The position numbers and the translations under genes are program-made. A stretch of 7,941 bases of DNA from an uncultured Ruminococcus sp. (GTDB taxonomy: Bacteria; Bacillota; Clostridia; Lachnospirales; Lachnospiraceae), in contig USKR01000045.1 in NCBI GenBank assembly GCA_900555215.1, positions 1 through 7,941 of the forward strand, written 5' to 3'. Below are positions 1-5,801 of the stretch, one piece after another. Every line of letters starts with the position of its first letter. Position 1 is the stretch's first letter. The notes beneath the pieces were generated by a model. It saw only the letters and a program-made list of their open reading frames with translations, did not search any database and was not told the origin of the DNA.

Positions 1-42
1 AAAAGGGGTCAGACCCCTGTTAACAGGGGTCTGACCCCTTTT
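1..42. repeat. Perfect 42-bp palindrome built from GGGGTC-N-GACCCC units
   Basis: Positions 1-21 are the exact reverse complement of 22-42, with GTTAAC at the centre. Each half also contains a near-palindrome, GGGGTCAGACCCC at 5-17 and GGGGTCTGACCCC at 27-39. The DNA can therefore fold as one long stem or as two small hairpins. Both ends are A4/T4, so each strand reads as a stem followed by four Ts. It lies beyond the metK terminator and touches the window edge, so it may extend further left. It could be a bidirectional terminator backing up metK and an unseen gene to the left, or a dispersed intergenic repeat. The palindrome is certain; its function is inferred. Confidence 0.85.
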
Positions 43-68
43 GTCACCGTTTTCAGAATATTCTTAAT

Positions 69-113
69 AAACAAAAGAGCCAGGCGCTTTTGAACAGTCC
101 CCCTGACTCTTTT
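69..113 (-). terminator. Intrinsic terminator of metK
   Basis: Read on the minus strand, an arm starting AAAAGAGTCAGG (113 to 102) pairs with CCTGGCTCTTTT (84 to 73) over 12 bp with one G-U, leaving a 17-nt loop. It is followed by GTTT (72-69). It begins about 18 nt after the metK stop codon, where a rho-independent terminator is expected. The plus-strand copy also ends in T5 (110-114), so the element could stop transcription from both sides. Confidence 0.8.
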
Positions 114-131
114 TGCTCCATTGTGTATATT

Positions 132-1319
132 TTACAGATATTTCTTCAGTGCGTCAACCTTATCCAGCTTCTCCCACGGCAGATCCAGATCATGGCGTCC
201 GAAGTGCCCGTACGCAGCTGTCTGCTTGTAGATCGGTCTGCGCAGATCGAGCATCCTTATGATCCCCGCCGGACGGAAGTCAAAGTTTTCTCTGATGATC
301 TCCACCAGCCTGCCGTCAGAGACTTTGCCTGTGCCGAAAGTGTCTACGGAAATAGATGTAGGCTGTGCCACACCGATCGCATAGGATAGCTGGATCTCAC
401 ATCTCTTTGCCAGTCCTGCTGCCACGATATTCTTTGCGGCATATCTCGCCGCATATGCCGCAGAGCGGTCCACCTTCGTGCAGTCCTTTCCGGAAAATGC
501 CCCGCCTCCATGGCGCGCCATACCGCCGTAGGTATCTACGATGATCTTGCGCCCGGTCAGTCCGCTGTCACCGTGGGGACCGCCGATCACAAACCTTCCC
601 GTAGGGTTGATAAAGAATTTGGTATCCTCGTCAATCATTTCCGCGGGAATGATCTCATCGAATACATATTTCTTAACATCCTCGTGGATCTGCTCCTGAG
701 TCACATCCGGGTCATGCTGCGTAGAGAGGACAACTGCATCCAGTCTTTTCGGAGTTCCATTCTCATCATACTCTACTGTAACCTGTGTCTTTCCGTCCGG
801 ACGGAGATAGGGGAGGGTGCCGTCCTTCCTGACCTCTGTCAGGCGGCGCGCCAGCTTATGCGCCATTGCGATGGGATAGGGCATATACTCCTCAGTCTCA
901 TCGGACGCATACCCGAACATCATCCCCTGATCGCCGGCGCCAATCGCCTCGATATCATCCTCTGACATCTTATTCTCTTTTGCCTCCAGCGCTTTGTCAA
1001 CGCCGAGCGCAATGTCCGCCGACTGCTCGTCAATGGTTGTGATCACGCCGCATGTATCCGCGTCAAATCCGTACTTTCCTCGCGTATATCCGATCTCACG
1101 CACTGTATCGCGCACGATTTTCGGGATATCCACATACGCCTTTGTCGTTATCTCTCCCATGACCATGACCATTCCCGTCGTACAGCATGTCTCGCACGCC
1201 ACGCGGCTCATGGGATCCTGCTCCATCAGGGCATCCAGGATCGCGTCTGAAATCTGGTCGCACATCTTATCCGGGTGACCCTCTGTCACTGACTCTGAAG
1301 TAAATAATAATTTCTCCAT
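132..1319 (-). CDS. metK: S-adenosylmethionine synthetase MetK
   Basis: This cytoplasmic enzyme makes S-adenosylmethionine from methionine and ATP, releasing phosphate and pyrophosphate. The protein is 395 aa, full length for the family. It opens with the family's [12 protein letters not shown] start (His15). It carries signature 1, GAGDQG followed by MMFGY (127-136), and signature 2, GGGAFSGKD (271-279), the glycine-rich phosphate loop. The reading frame runs open upstream to 1451, but I place the start at the ATG at 1319. AAGGAG lies at 1326-1331 with a 6-nt gap, family similarity begins exactly there, and the upstream extension would translate riboswitch terminator sequence. Expression is controlled by the SAM-I riboswitch upstream, so the product represses its own synthesis. 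A hairpin terminator follows the stop. Confidence 0.98.
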   Translation of the reverse strand: MEKLLFTSESVTEGHPDKMCDQISDAILDALMEQDPMSRVACETCCTTGMVMVMGEITTKAYVDIPKIVRDTVREIGYTRGKYGFDADTCGVITTIDEQSADIALGVDKALEAKENKMSEDDIEAIGAGDQGMMFGYASDETEEYMPYPIAMAHKLARRLTEVRKDGTLPYLRPDGKTQVTVEYDENGTPKRLDAVVLSTQHDPDVTQEQIHEDVKKYVFDEIIPAEMIDEDTKFFINPTGRFVIGGPHGDSGLTGRKIIVDTYGGMARHGGGAFSGKDCTKVDRSAAYAARYAAKNIVAAGLAKRCEIQLSYAIGVAQPTSISVDTFGTGKVSDGRLVEIIRENFDFRPAGIIRMLDLRRPIYKQTAAYGHFGRHDLDLPWEKLDKVDALKKYL

Positions 1320-1337
1320 CTGTTTCTCCTTTCCTAG

Positions 1338-1362
1338 GCCCGCCGGGCACATTGCCCGCCGG
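1338..1362 (-). repeat. GC-rich 9-bp direct repeat and hairpin in the metK leader
   Basis: On the plus strand GCCCGCCGG occurs at 1338-1346 and again at 1354-1362. Between them CGGGCA (1344-1349) pairs with TGCCCG (1353-1358) around a 3-nt loop. The element lies between the riboswitch terminator and the metK ribosome site (1326-1331). It could influence ribosome access or mRNA stability, but nothing in the sequence shows a defined role. Confidence 0.5.
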
Positions 1363-1430
1363 CGTAACTTTCCTTTCTCTGTCGGATCGCTTTTTGTCGG
1401 ACGCTCAGCCGCAAATACGGCTTTCCTGTC

Positions 1431-1461
1431 AAACAAAAACAGCCCGCGCAAAGCGGACTGT
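1431..1461 (-). terminator. SAM-responsive terminator of the metK leader
   Basis: On the minus strand ACAGTCCGC (1461 to 1453) pairs with GCGGGCTGT (1447 to 1439), 9 bp with one G-U, around a 5-nt loop. It is followed by TTTTGTTT (1438-1431). It sits 18 nt after the aptamer, the usual place for the expression platform of an S-box leader. The 5' arm can instead pair with 1484-1474, which overlaps the 3' strand of aptamer helix P1. SAM binding would hold P1, free the terminator arm and stop transcription before metK. Confidence 0.9.
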
Positions 1462-1479
1462 CACTCTATCACAACAATC

Positions 1480-1577
1480 CTCTTATTGTTCGATCACTCG
1501 CTCAGGTTGGCACCTTCCTTACAAGGGGTTGCCGCGGCTTCTCAGATCCTTTGTATCTCCACCGCTCTGAATAAGAG
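1480..1577 (-). ncRNA. SAM-I (S-box) riboswitch aptamer
   Basis: Read on the minus strand, the element begins and ends with the perfectly pairing P1 strands CTCTTATT (1577-1570) and AATAAGAG (1487-1480), 8 bp. Inside are the conserved blocks AGAGCGGTGGAG, GAAGCC, GCGGCAACC and AAGGTGCCAA in the correct order and spacing for the SAM-I family. The class binds S-adenosylmethionine and usually switches transcription off. The downstream gene is metK, a standard member of this regulon. The promoter lies just upstream and the terminator just downstream, so the regulatory unit is complete. Confidence 0.96.
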
Positions 1578-1615
1578 AAAGTCTGGTTATTCAATTTGTC
1601 ATGTTCCACTAAGTG

Positions 1616-1644
1616 ACCTTACAGCATAACTGCCGAAATGTCAA
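1616..1644 (-). promoter_or_regulatory. metK promoter (sigma-A type)
   Basis: A perfect -35 box TTGACA (1644-1639) is followed after 17 nt by a weak -10, TAAGGT (1621-1616), which keeps the T, A and final T of TATAAT. Transcription would start near 1609, about 30 nt before the riboswitch P1 helix. The consensus -35 and position ahead of the aptamer make this the likely metK promoter despite the poor -10. This gives metK expression independent of capA upstream. Confidence 0.65.
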
Positions 1645-1657
1645 TAGCCTTTCCTGC

Positions 1658-1673
1658 ATTTCCGGAAATTTCC
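1658..1673. promoter_or_regulatory. Two overlapping palindromes upstream of the metK -35
   Basis: ATTTCCGGAAAT (1658-1669) and GGAAATTTCC (1664-1673) are each perfect palindromes and share the block GGAAAT. They fill the short gap between the capA stop codon and the metK -35 box, 14 nt upstream of TTGACA. No T-run follows on either strand, so this is not a convincing terminator for capA. An operator for an unknown DNA-binding protein is possible, but the motif matches no regulator I can name. Confidence 0.35.
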
Positions 1674-1681
1674 CTTTCTGC

Positions 1682-3163
1682 TCACTCCCGGATTTCTGTG
1701 ATAACCCCCTGATCGTCGATCTGCACGTTGGGCGACAGACTCTCCAGGAAATCAAACATTTCTCTCTGCTCCCCGGCATCCTCTAAATACTGTGTAGTAA
1801 ATCCGGTTTGAAGACAGGGCGTAAAGGACATCCGCTTCAGCCCGTCCACAGATATTTCCAGGTTCAAAAGCCCTGTATACTTCGTTTCTCCATTAAACCA
1901 AAAATCTCCCATGCTGTATATCACGGGTTTCCCGTCCATATATTCTATTCCCTGGAGCACATGCGGATGACCGCCCACCACGATATCAGCTCCCGCATCA
2001 AGGAACTCTTTTCCCTGTGCAGACTGATAATCTGCATACTGATTCACATCCTCCGGTCCCCAGTGAATGTATGCGATCAGATAATCGCACTCCTTTGACG
2101 CCTCTGCGATCACCCGGTCATACATCGATGTATCGTAAGCTTCCAATATTCCCGGAGAATCTTCTCCCGCCGCCGGGGTATAAAGGGTCAGTTCTGCATT
2201 ACTTGCCGCCACGAATCCGATCTTCATCCCATTGATAATGAAGTATATCGGACGCCCGGCTTCCCCTATGTTCCTGCCTCCGCCCACATAAGGAATCTGC
2301 GCTTGATCAAGGTAAGACAGCGTATCCAGCATCCCCGCTTCCCCATAGTCGTAGATATGGTTATTTGCAAGGGACACCAGATCAGTCCCCATTTCTTCCA
2401 GCAGAGCCATCCGTTCCGGCTTTGCCCTGAATGTATACAGCTTTCCCGCCAGCGCTTCGCCCCGGTTACTCACCGTATATTCATGATTCAGATAAAAAAC
2501 ATCTGCATTTTGAGTGATATCCAGGATCTCCGGTGAAATGCATGCCTCCAGATTATTCACTTCATCGTATTTGTCGATCACAAACCCGTCCTCTTCCAGG
2601 CAGAGATCCCCTGCCACAGTCACAGTCACGGCATCTTCCCCGCTGCTCTTATCCCCCGCGCGCACACCCGAAGCATTCTCATGCCCCTTCACATAGATGC
2701 CATTTGCTTTTGCCGTATCCGCATCCTTCAGCAGGCCCTGGTAATCATCTGAAAGAACATGCATCGTTGCTCCCAGGATCTGATAAGCCTCCCCGGACGT
2801 AAAATCTCCGTCTGCCACAGCCTCCGGCAGCTCCGATGTCATCTCATCCGGAAACTCTTTTTCCACCCACTGTGCAAAACCATTCCCCTGTGTCTCACCG
2901 CCCTGTACTGACGCAGTTTCCCGCGCCTCTTCTCCCAGGAACTTCTCATACTCCGCGGCGATCACCTTCTTCACCTCTTCTGCCTGACGGGCAGCCTGCA
3001 CTTTTTCCTGATGACCGCGCCATACCCGGACTCCCGCTGCAGCCCCGGCTGCAATAAGCACGACACACACTCCTAAGACTGCCAGCCTCTGCCTCCTGAC
3101 CTGCCGCAGCCTCCGGCGCCGCATTTCCTCATACCTTCTCCTGCTGTATCTTTTTCCTTCCAC
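1682..3163 (-). CDS. Membrane-anchored CapA-family protein (PGA_cap domain)
   Basis: The 493-aa protein has an Arg-rich cytoplasmic tail (1-26), one transmembrane helix (about 27-47), a polar, partly charged stalk (about 50-178) and a C-terminal CapA domain (about 179-460). Motifs in order are GDLCLE (185-190), NHEYT (226-230), LANNHIYDYG (265-274), HWGPE (367-371), GGHPHV (397-402) and YSMGDF (416-421). The Asp, Asn and His residues suit a calcineurin-like metal-binding phosphoesterase fold. Positive-inside topology puts the domain outside the cell. CapA is known from poly-gamma-glutamate capsule synthesis, but no capB, capC or capD lies nearby, so the substrate is unknown and a cell-wall role is only inferred. 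The start codon is GTG, with AAGGAG at 3174-3179, 10 nt upstream. No strong promoter is visible; readthrough from murA or a weak local promoter may serve it. Confidence 0.9.
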   Translation of the reverse strand: MEGKRYSRRRYEEMRRRRLRQVRRQRLAVLGVCVVLIAAGAAAGVRVWRGHQEKVQAARQAEEVKKVIAAEYEKFLGEEARETASVQGGETQGNGFAQWVEKEFPDEMTSELPEAVADGDFTSGEAYQILGATMHVLSDDYQGLLKDADTAKANGIYVKGHENASGVRAGDKSSGEDAVTVTVAGDLCLEEDGFVIDKYDEVNNLEACISPEILDITQNADVFYLNHEYTVSNRGEALAGKLYTFRAKPERMALLEEMGTDLVSLANNHIYDYGEAGMLDTLSYLDQAQIPYVGGGRNIGEAGRPIYFIINGMKIGFVAASNAELTLYTPAAGEDSPGILEAYDTSMYDRVIAEASKECDYLIAYIHWGPEDVNQYADYQSAQGKEFLDAGADIVVGGHPHVLQGIEYMDGKPVIYSMGDFWFNGETKYTGLLNLEISVDGLKRMSFTPCLQTGFTTQYLEDAGEQREMFDFLESLSPNVQIDDQGVITEIRE

Positions 3164-3239
3164 CTCTTATGTACTCCTTTATATATGGCGTCCCATAATT
3201 TACCGTATCCGCCTCATGTTTCGAAACCGCCCTTTTGCA

Positions 3240-3272
3240 CAAAAGGCAGAACCTTACGGCTCTGCCCTTTTG
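3240..3272 (-). terminator. Intrinsic terminator of murA
   Basis: Three nt past the murA stop, the minus strand folds into a stem of about 14 bp. CAAAAGG plus CAGAGCC (3272-3258, one bulged G) pairs with GGTTCTGCCTTTTG (3253-3240) around a GTAA loop, with one G-U pair. The last Ts of the 3' arm form the T-run and GTG follows. The adjacent 3231-3246 can form a competing 6-bp hairpin with the 3' arm, so termination could be partial and allow some readthrough into capA. Confidence 0.75.
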
Positions 3273-3275
3273 TTT

Positions 3276-4568
3276 CTATCCCACTTTTAATTTAAATTTC
3301 TGGATCTCCTTTTCGCTGGACACCTTCTCTATCATTCCGCCAAGGCTCTGGAGCTTCTCTTCAAACCTCTCATATCCTCTCTGAATGTACACGATATCAT
3401 CCACGATCGTAATACCGTCTGCCGCAAGTCCTGCAATGCAGAGAGCCGCTCCTGCTCTCAGGTCCGGCGCACTCACTCGTGCCGCCGAAAATTTCTCTAC
3501 ACCTTCAATAGTCGCCGAATTTCCCTCGACCTTTGCCACCGCTCCCATACGCGCCAGCTCCCCGAGATATTTAAAACGGTTTTCAAAGATGCTCTCCGTG
3601 ATCGTGCTCGTTCCCTTTGCAAGCGCAAGGACTACGCCGATCTGAGGCTGCATATCTGTCGGATATCCCGGATAAGGCAGCGTCTTGACCTGTGTGCTTC
3701 TGAGACGTCCCTTCGCGACTACTCGCACTGCATCGTCAAATTCTTCTACCTCGCACCCGATATCCACCAGCTTGGAGATCGTAGCGTCCAGATGTTTCGG
3801 GATCACATTAAGTACTGTGACGTCCCCTTTGGTAGCCGCTGCCGCGAACATAAATGTTCCTGCCTCAATCTGATCCGGAATGATAGAATACTCCGTCTTA
3901 TGCAGGGATTTTACGCCGCGGATCTTGATCACATCCGTACCGGCTCCTCTGATATTTGCTCCCATGCTGTTGAGGAAGTTTGCAACATCAACAACATGAG
4001 GCTCTTTTGCCACGTTTTCCATGATCGTTACGCCGTCTGCCATGGCCGCCGCCATCATAACATTGATAGTGGCTCCCACTGTGACCACGTCAAAGTAAAG
4101 ATGCGTGCCCTTCAGCTTCTCTGCCTCGGCAACAATCTTTCCATGCTCGATATCCACGTCCGCGCCCAATGCACGGAAGCCTTTCAGATGCTGGTCGATC
4201 GGTCTGCTGCCGATGTTGCAGCCTCCCGGCAGTGCCACCTCGGCACGCCTGTATTTCCCGAGCAGCGCTCCCAAAAGATAATAGGACGCCCTGATCTTCT
4301 TGATATAATCATACTCTATATTAAAATCACCGATCGTACCGCCATTGATCTTCACTGTATGCCGGTCAATGCGCTGTACCATCGCCCCGATACCGCTGAT
4401 CGCTTCGATCATCACATTAACATCATTGACATCCGGCAGATTATCGATCAAGACCGTCTCATCTGTCATAATCGCTGCCGCAAGAATTGCAAGAGCTGCA
4501 TTCTTGGCGCCACCGATCTCCACTTCCCCTACCAGCGGATTTCCGCCTTTGATGATATATTGCTCCAT
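3276..4568 (-). CDS. murA: UDP-N-acetylglucosamine 1-carboxyvinyltransferase MurA
   Basis: MurA transfers the enolpyruvyl group of phosphoenolpyruvate to UDP-N-acetylglucosamine, the first committed step of peptidoglycan synthesis in the cytoplasm. The 430-aa protein is full length. It has the N-terminal GGAKNAALA block (Lys22, Asn23) and the loop PGGCNIGSRP with catalytic Cys117. Because Cys is kept, the enzyme should be sensitive to fosfomycin. PTDMQPQ carries the general base Asp305, and RGYERFEEKL carries Arg398. Internal two-domain symmetry typical of EPSP-synthase-like enzymes is expected. Firmicutes often have two copies (MurA1/MurAB, MurA2/MurZ), and I cannot say which this is. The ATG at 4568 has GAGG 6 nt upstream. 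It has its own promoter just downstream of the kinase gene and a terminator after its stop. Confidence 0.97.
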   Translation of the reverse strand: MEQYIIKGGNPLVGEVEIGGAKNAALAILAAAIMTDETVLIDNLPDVNDVNVMIEAISGIGAMVQRIDRHTVKINGGTIGDFNIEYDYIKKIRASYYLLGALLGKYRRAEVALPGGCNIGSRPIDQHLKGFRALGADVDIEHGKIVAEAEKLKGTHLYFDVVTVGATINVMMAAAMADGVTIMENVAKEPHVVDVANFLNSMGANIRGAGTDVIKIRGVKSLHKTEYSIIPDQIEAGTFMFAAAATKGDVTVLNVIPKHLDATISKLVDIGCEVEEFDDAVRVVAKGRLRSTQVKTLPYPGYPTDMQPQIGVVLALAKGTSTITESIFENRFKYLGELARMGAVAKVEGNSATIEGVEKFSAARVSAPDLRAGAALCIAGLAADGITIVDDIVYIQRGYERFEEKLQSLGGMIEKVSSEKEIQKFKLKVG

Positions 4569-4624
4569 TTCGCACCTCGATTAACATTCTGTTATCATAT
4601 CTGTACTTTCATTCAGCCGAATTT

Positions 4625-4652
4625 ATTGTACCACAAAAACAGCTTTTTCCAA
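4625..4652 (-). promoter_or_regulatory. murA promoter with extended -10
   Basis: On the minus strand TTGGAA (4652-4647) is followed after 16 nt by TACAAT (4630-4625). The bases just before it are TGG, giving an extended -10 (TGN). Transcription would start near 4618, about 50 nt before the murA ATG. The promoter lies inside the tail of the preceding gene's terminator hairpin, so the two elements share DNA. Confidence 0.65.
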
Positions 4653-4655
4653 AGC
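4635..4655 (-). terminator. Short terminator-like hairpin after the kinase gene
   Basis: GCTTT (4655-4651) pairs with AAAGC (4646-4642) around a GGAA loop, starting one nt after the TAG stop codon. It is followed by TG and T5 (4639-4635). The 5-bp stem, six with a G-U, is weak, so termination is probably partial. The murA -35 box lies within the loop and stem. Confidence 0.5.
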
Positions 4656-4656
4656 C

Positions 4657-5226
4657 CTATTTTAGTTTGGGTGGTGCCCCCTTGTCAAGTTTTTTACGTC
4701 TTCTGTATTTTTTTCGGCGTTTTTTTACCGCATTCAAAACATTTTCTATTGTCTCTTCTATACGGCATCCGTCCTCACAGATTGTGATATCCGCATATTT
4801 TTCAAAAAATGGAACTCTCTCATTATACAGATCTCTGAAAGACTGCCCATCGCGCAGTACCACGCCTCGTTTTTTCGGATTCCTTATCCTCTTCTTTATT
4901 GTCTGATAAGACGCCTTCAAATATACGACTGTGCCGATTTTTTTATAATGCTCCATGGCTTCCCTGCAGTAGACCACACTTCCGCCCGGGGATATGACTG
5001 CATTCTCCGGTGTGACCGATGCGTTCACCCGGTTTTCTATCTCCAGAAAACCGTCCTGCCCCTTTTCAGCTATGATCTCCCTGAGCAGTTTCCCCTCCTG
5101 TTCCTGGATCAGCAGGTCAGTATCTATAAACTGCATCCCGAGGCGCTTTGCGACCACAATCCCTACTGTGCTCTTCCCTACTGCCGGCATGCCGATAAAT
5201 ATAAGGTTTTTCTTTTTATGGTCCAT
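4657..5226 (-). CDS. Shikimate-kinase-family P-loop kinase, substrate uncertain
   Basis: A 189-aa small-molecule kinase of the shikimate kinase family. Visible motifs are Walker A GMPAVGKST (12-20), FIDTD (33-37) with the substrate-contacting Asp, PGGS (80-83), the lid-region Arg120, and NERVPFFEKYAD with Arg137, equivalent to the conserved shikimate-binding Arg near the C-terminus. Two canonical features are missing. The Arg of the usual F-R pair is Leu61 (GFLEIE), and the usual GGG is GGS. Many Clostridia genomes annotate such proteins as AroK. The core reaction, ATP-dependent phosphorylation of a small hydroxy compound, is likely, but shikimate is not assured. An Arg/Lys-rich tail (169-189) is extra. 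The ATG at 5226 has GGAG only at a long 15-nt distance, and a six-codon ORF overlaps the start. No other aromatic pathway gene is in the window. Confidence 0.8.
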   Translation of the reverse strand: MDHKKKNLIFIGMPAVGKSTVGIVVAKRLGMQFIDTDLLIQEQEGKLLREIIAEKGQDGFLEIENRVNASVTPENAVISPGGSVVYCREAMEHYKKIGTVVYLKASYQTIKKRIRNPKKRGVVLRDGQSFRDLYNERVPFFEKYADITICEDGCRIEETIENVLNAVKKRRKKYRRRKKLDKGAPPKLK

Positions 5227-5236
5227 TATTTTTCAT
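5216..5236 (-). other. Six-codon upstream ORF overlapping the kinase start
   Basis: ATG at 5236 starts a six-codon frame, MKNNGP, whose TAA at 5218-5216 lies inside the kinase gene, so the two frames overlap by 11 nt. GGAG at 5242-5245 is 5 nt from this ATG, an ideal gap. The same GGAG is 15 nt from the kinase ATG, which otherwise has only a poor GGG site. Translational coupling by re-initiation is a plausible reading but is unproven. Confidence 0.3.
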
Positions 5237-5297
5237 CCCGTCTCCAGACGCCGCTCCGTCACAGTCCGGCATCTGTTTATCCATCATTGTATTTTTT

Positions 5298-5696
5298 CTA
5301 GTAAAACCGCCTGCATCTCCGCCGGTGATCACATCTTCGCCTGTACAATTCCTGATAGAGTATAACTTCTACCAGATCACGCAGAGACTGGGCTTCCATC
5401 TTCCCTCCATCCGCGTCCCCTTCAGTCCAGAACCGTTCATGCCTGCCTGCATTATCGCAGATGCGGCTGCACATCAGTTTAAGCTGCAGTTTATCAGGGT
5501 ATTGGTCGTACATCATGCTATTTGCATATTCCATGCGGTCGCATTCTTCTTCCACATAGGGAAGGAGCCTTTTCGGGATATCCGGATACATGCTCCTTAG
5601 ATATTCGATATCCCTCCGTTCGGTTCTCTCGTCATCATATGAAAATGGGACCGGATATGCCATATAATAAGGCATTTTCTCATTCATACCATTCAT
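5298..5696 (-). CDS. Conserved orphan protein, function unknown
   Basis: A 132-aa soluble protein that resembles small uncharacterised proteins I associate with Lachnospiraceae genomes; I know no assigned function. The N-terminus is Met/Tyr/Pro-rich (MPYYMAYPVPF, 8-18). The acidic, helical core (about 21-82) contains SMYPDIPKRLLPYVEEECDR and MMYDQYPDKLQLKLMCSRI, two YPD motifs about 30 residues apart. The C-terminus is a helix (about 103-120) ending in an Arg/Cys cluster, RRRCDHRRRCRRFY. There are five Cys and no signal peptide or membrane segment. I chose the ATG at 5696, because GGGAG (5709-5705) is 8 nt upstream. The GTG at 5705 would overlap that site. It lies 105 bp after the FHA gene and 71 bp before the kinase, with a TATAAT box just upstream. 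Confidence 0.8.
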   Translation of the reverse strand: MNGMNEKMPYYMAYPVPFSYDDERTERRDIEYLRSMYPDIPKRLLPYVEEECDRMEYANSMMYDQYPDKLQLKLMCSRICDNAGRHERFWTEGDADGGKMEAQSLRDLVEVILYQELYRRRCDHRRRCRRFY

Positions 5697-5717
5697 ACAC
5701 TTCACTCCCGGACAGAC

Positions 5718-5723
5718 ATTATA
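5718..5723 (-). promoter_or_regulatory. Candidate -10 box for the orphan gene
   Basis: The minus strand reads a perfect TATAAT here, within an AT-rich stretch (5716-5742) of the FHA-orphan gap. No recognisable -35 lies 16-18 nt upstream, where the DNA is GC-rich (CCGGTT). The start point would fall near 5711, leaving only a short leader before the GGGAG ribosome site. Random AT content could explain it. Confidence 0.35.
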
Positions 5724-5801
5724 TATGTACTATATGCATAACCGGCCGCTGCCGTGACAGAGCATGCTTTCTTACGTCTTCCGGAAATGTGTTCAGGCTC
5801 T

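Noticed and set aside
55..64. Short palindrome AGAATATTCT
   Set aside because: At 10 bp in AT-rich intergenic DNA it is expected by chance and is not placed near a promoter.
1..113. CRISPR-like or tandem repeat array from the palindrome and the neighbouring hairpin
   Set aside because: The palindrome and the metK terminator are unrelated in sequence, and there are no regularly spaced repeats or spacers.
1320..1451. N-terminal extension of metK to an upstream start
   Set aside because: It would translate riboswitch terminator sequence, has no family similarity, and bypasses the good AAGGAG site at 1326-1331.
3218..3227. Palindrome GTTTCGAAAC in the murA-capA gap as an operator
   Set aside because: Only 10 bp, and no convincing promoter is next to it.
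3792..4787. 331-codon open frame on the plus strand opposite murA and the end of the kinase gene
   Set aside because: It is antisense to two conserved genes, rich in Cys and His as shadow frames often are, and has no domain signature.
5216..5287. 23-codon ORF in the gap between the orphan and kinase genes
   Set aside because: No ribosome site precedes its tandem ATG codons. Only its last six codons have a plausible internal start, reported separately.
5697..5705. GTG start three codons upstream for the orphan gene
   Set aside because: The GTG shares bases with the GGGAG ribosome site, so it cannot be its target. The ATG at 5696 is 8 nt away and fits.
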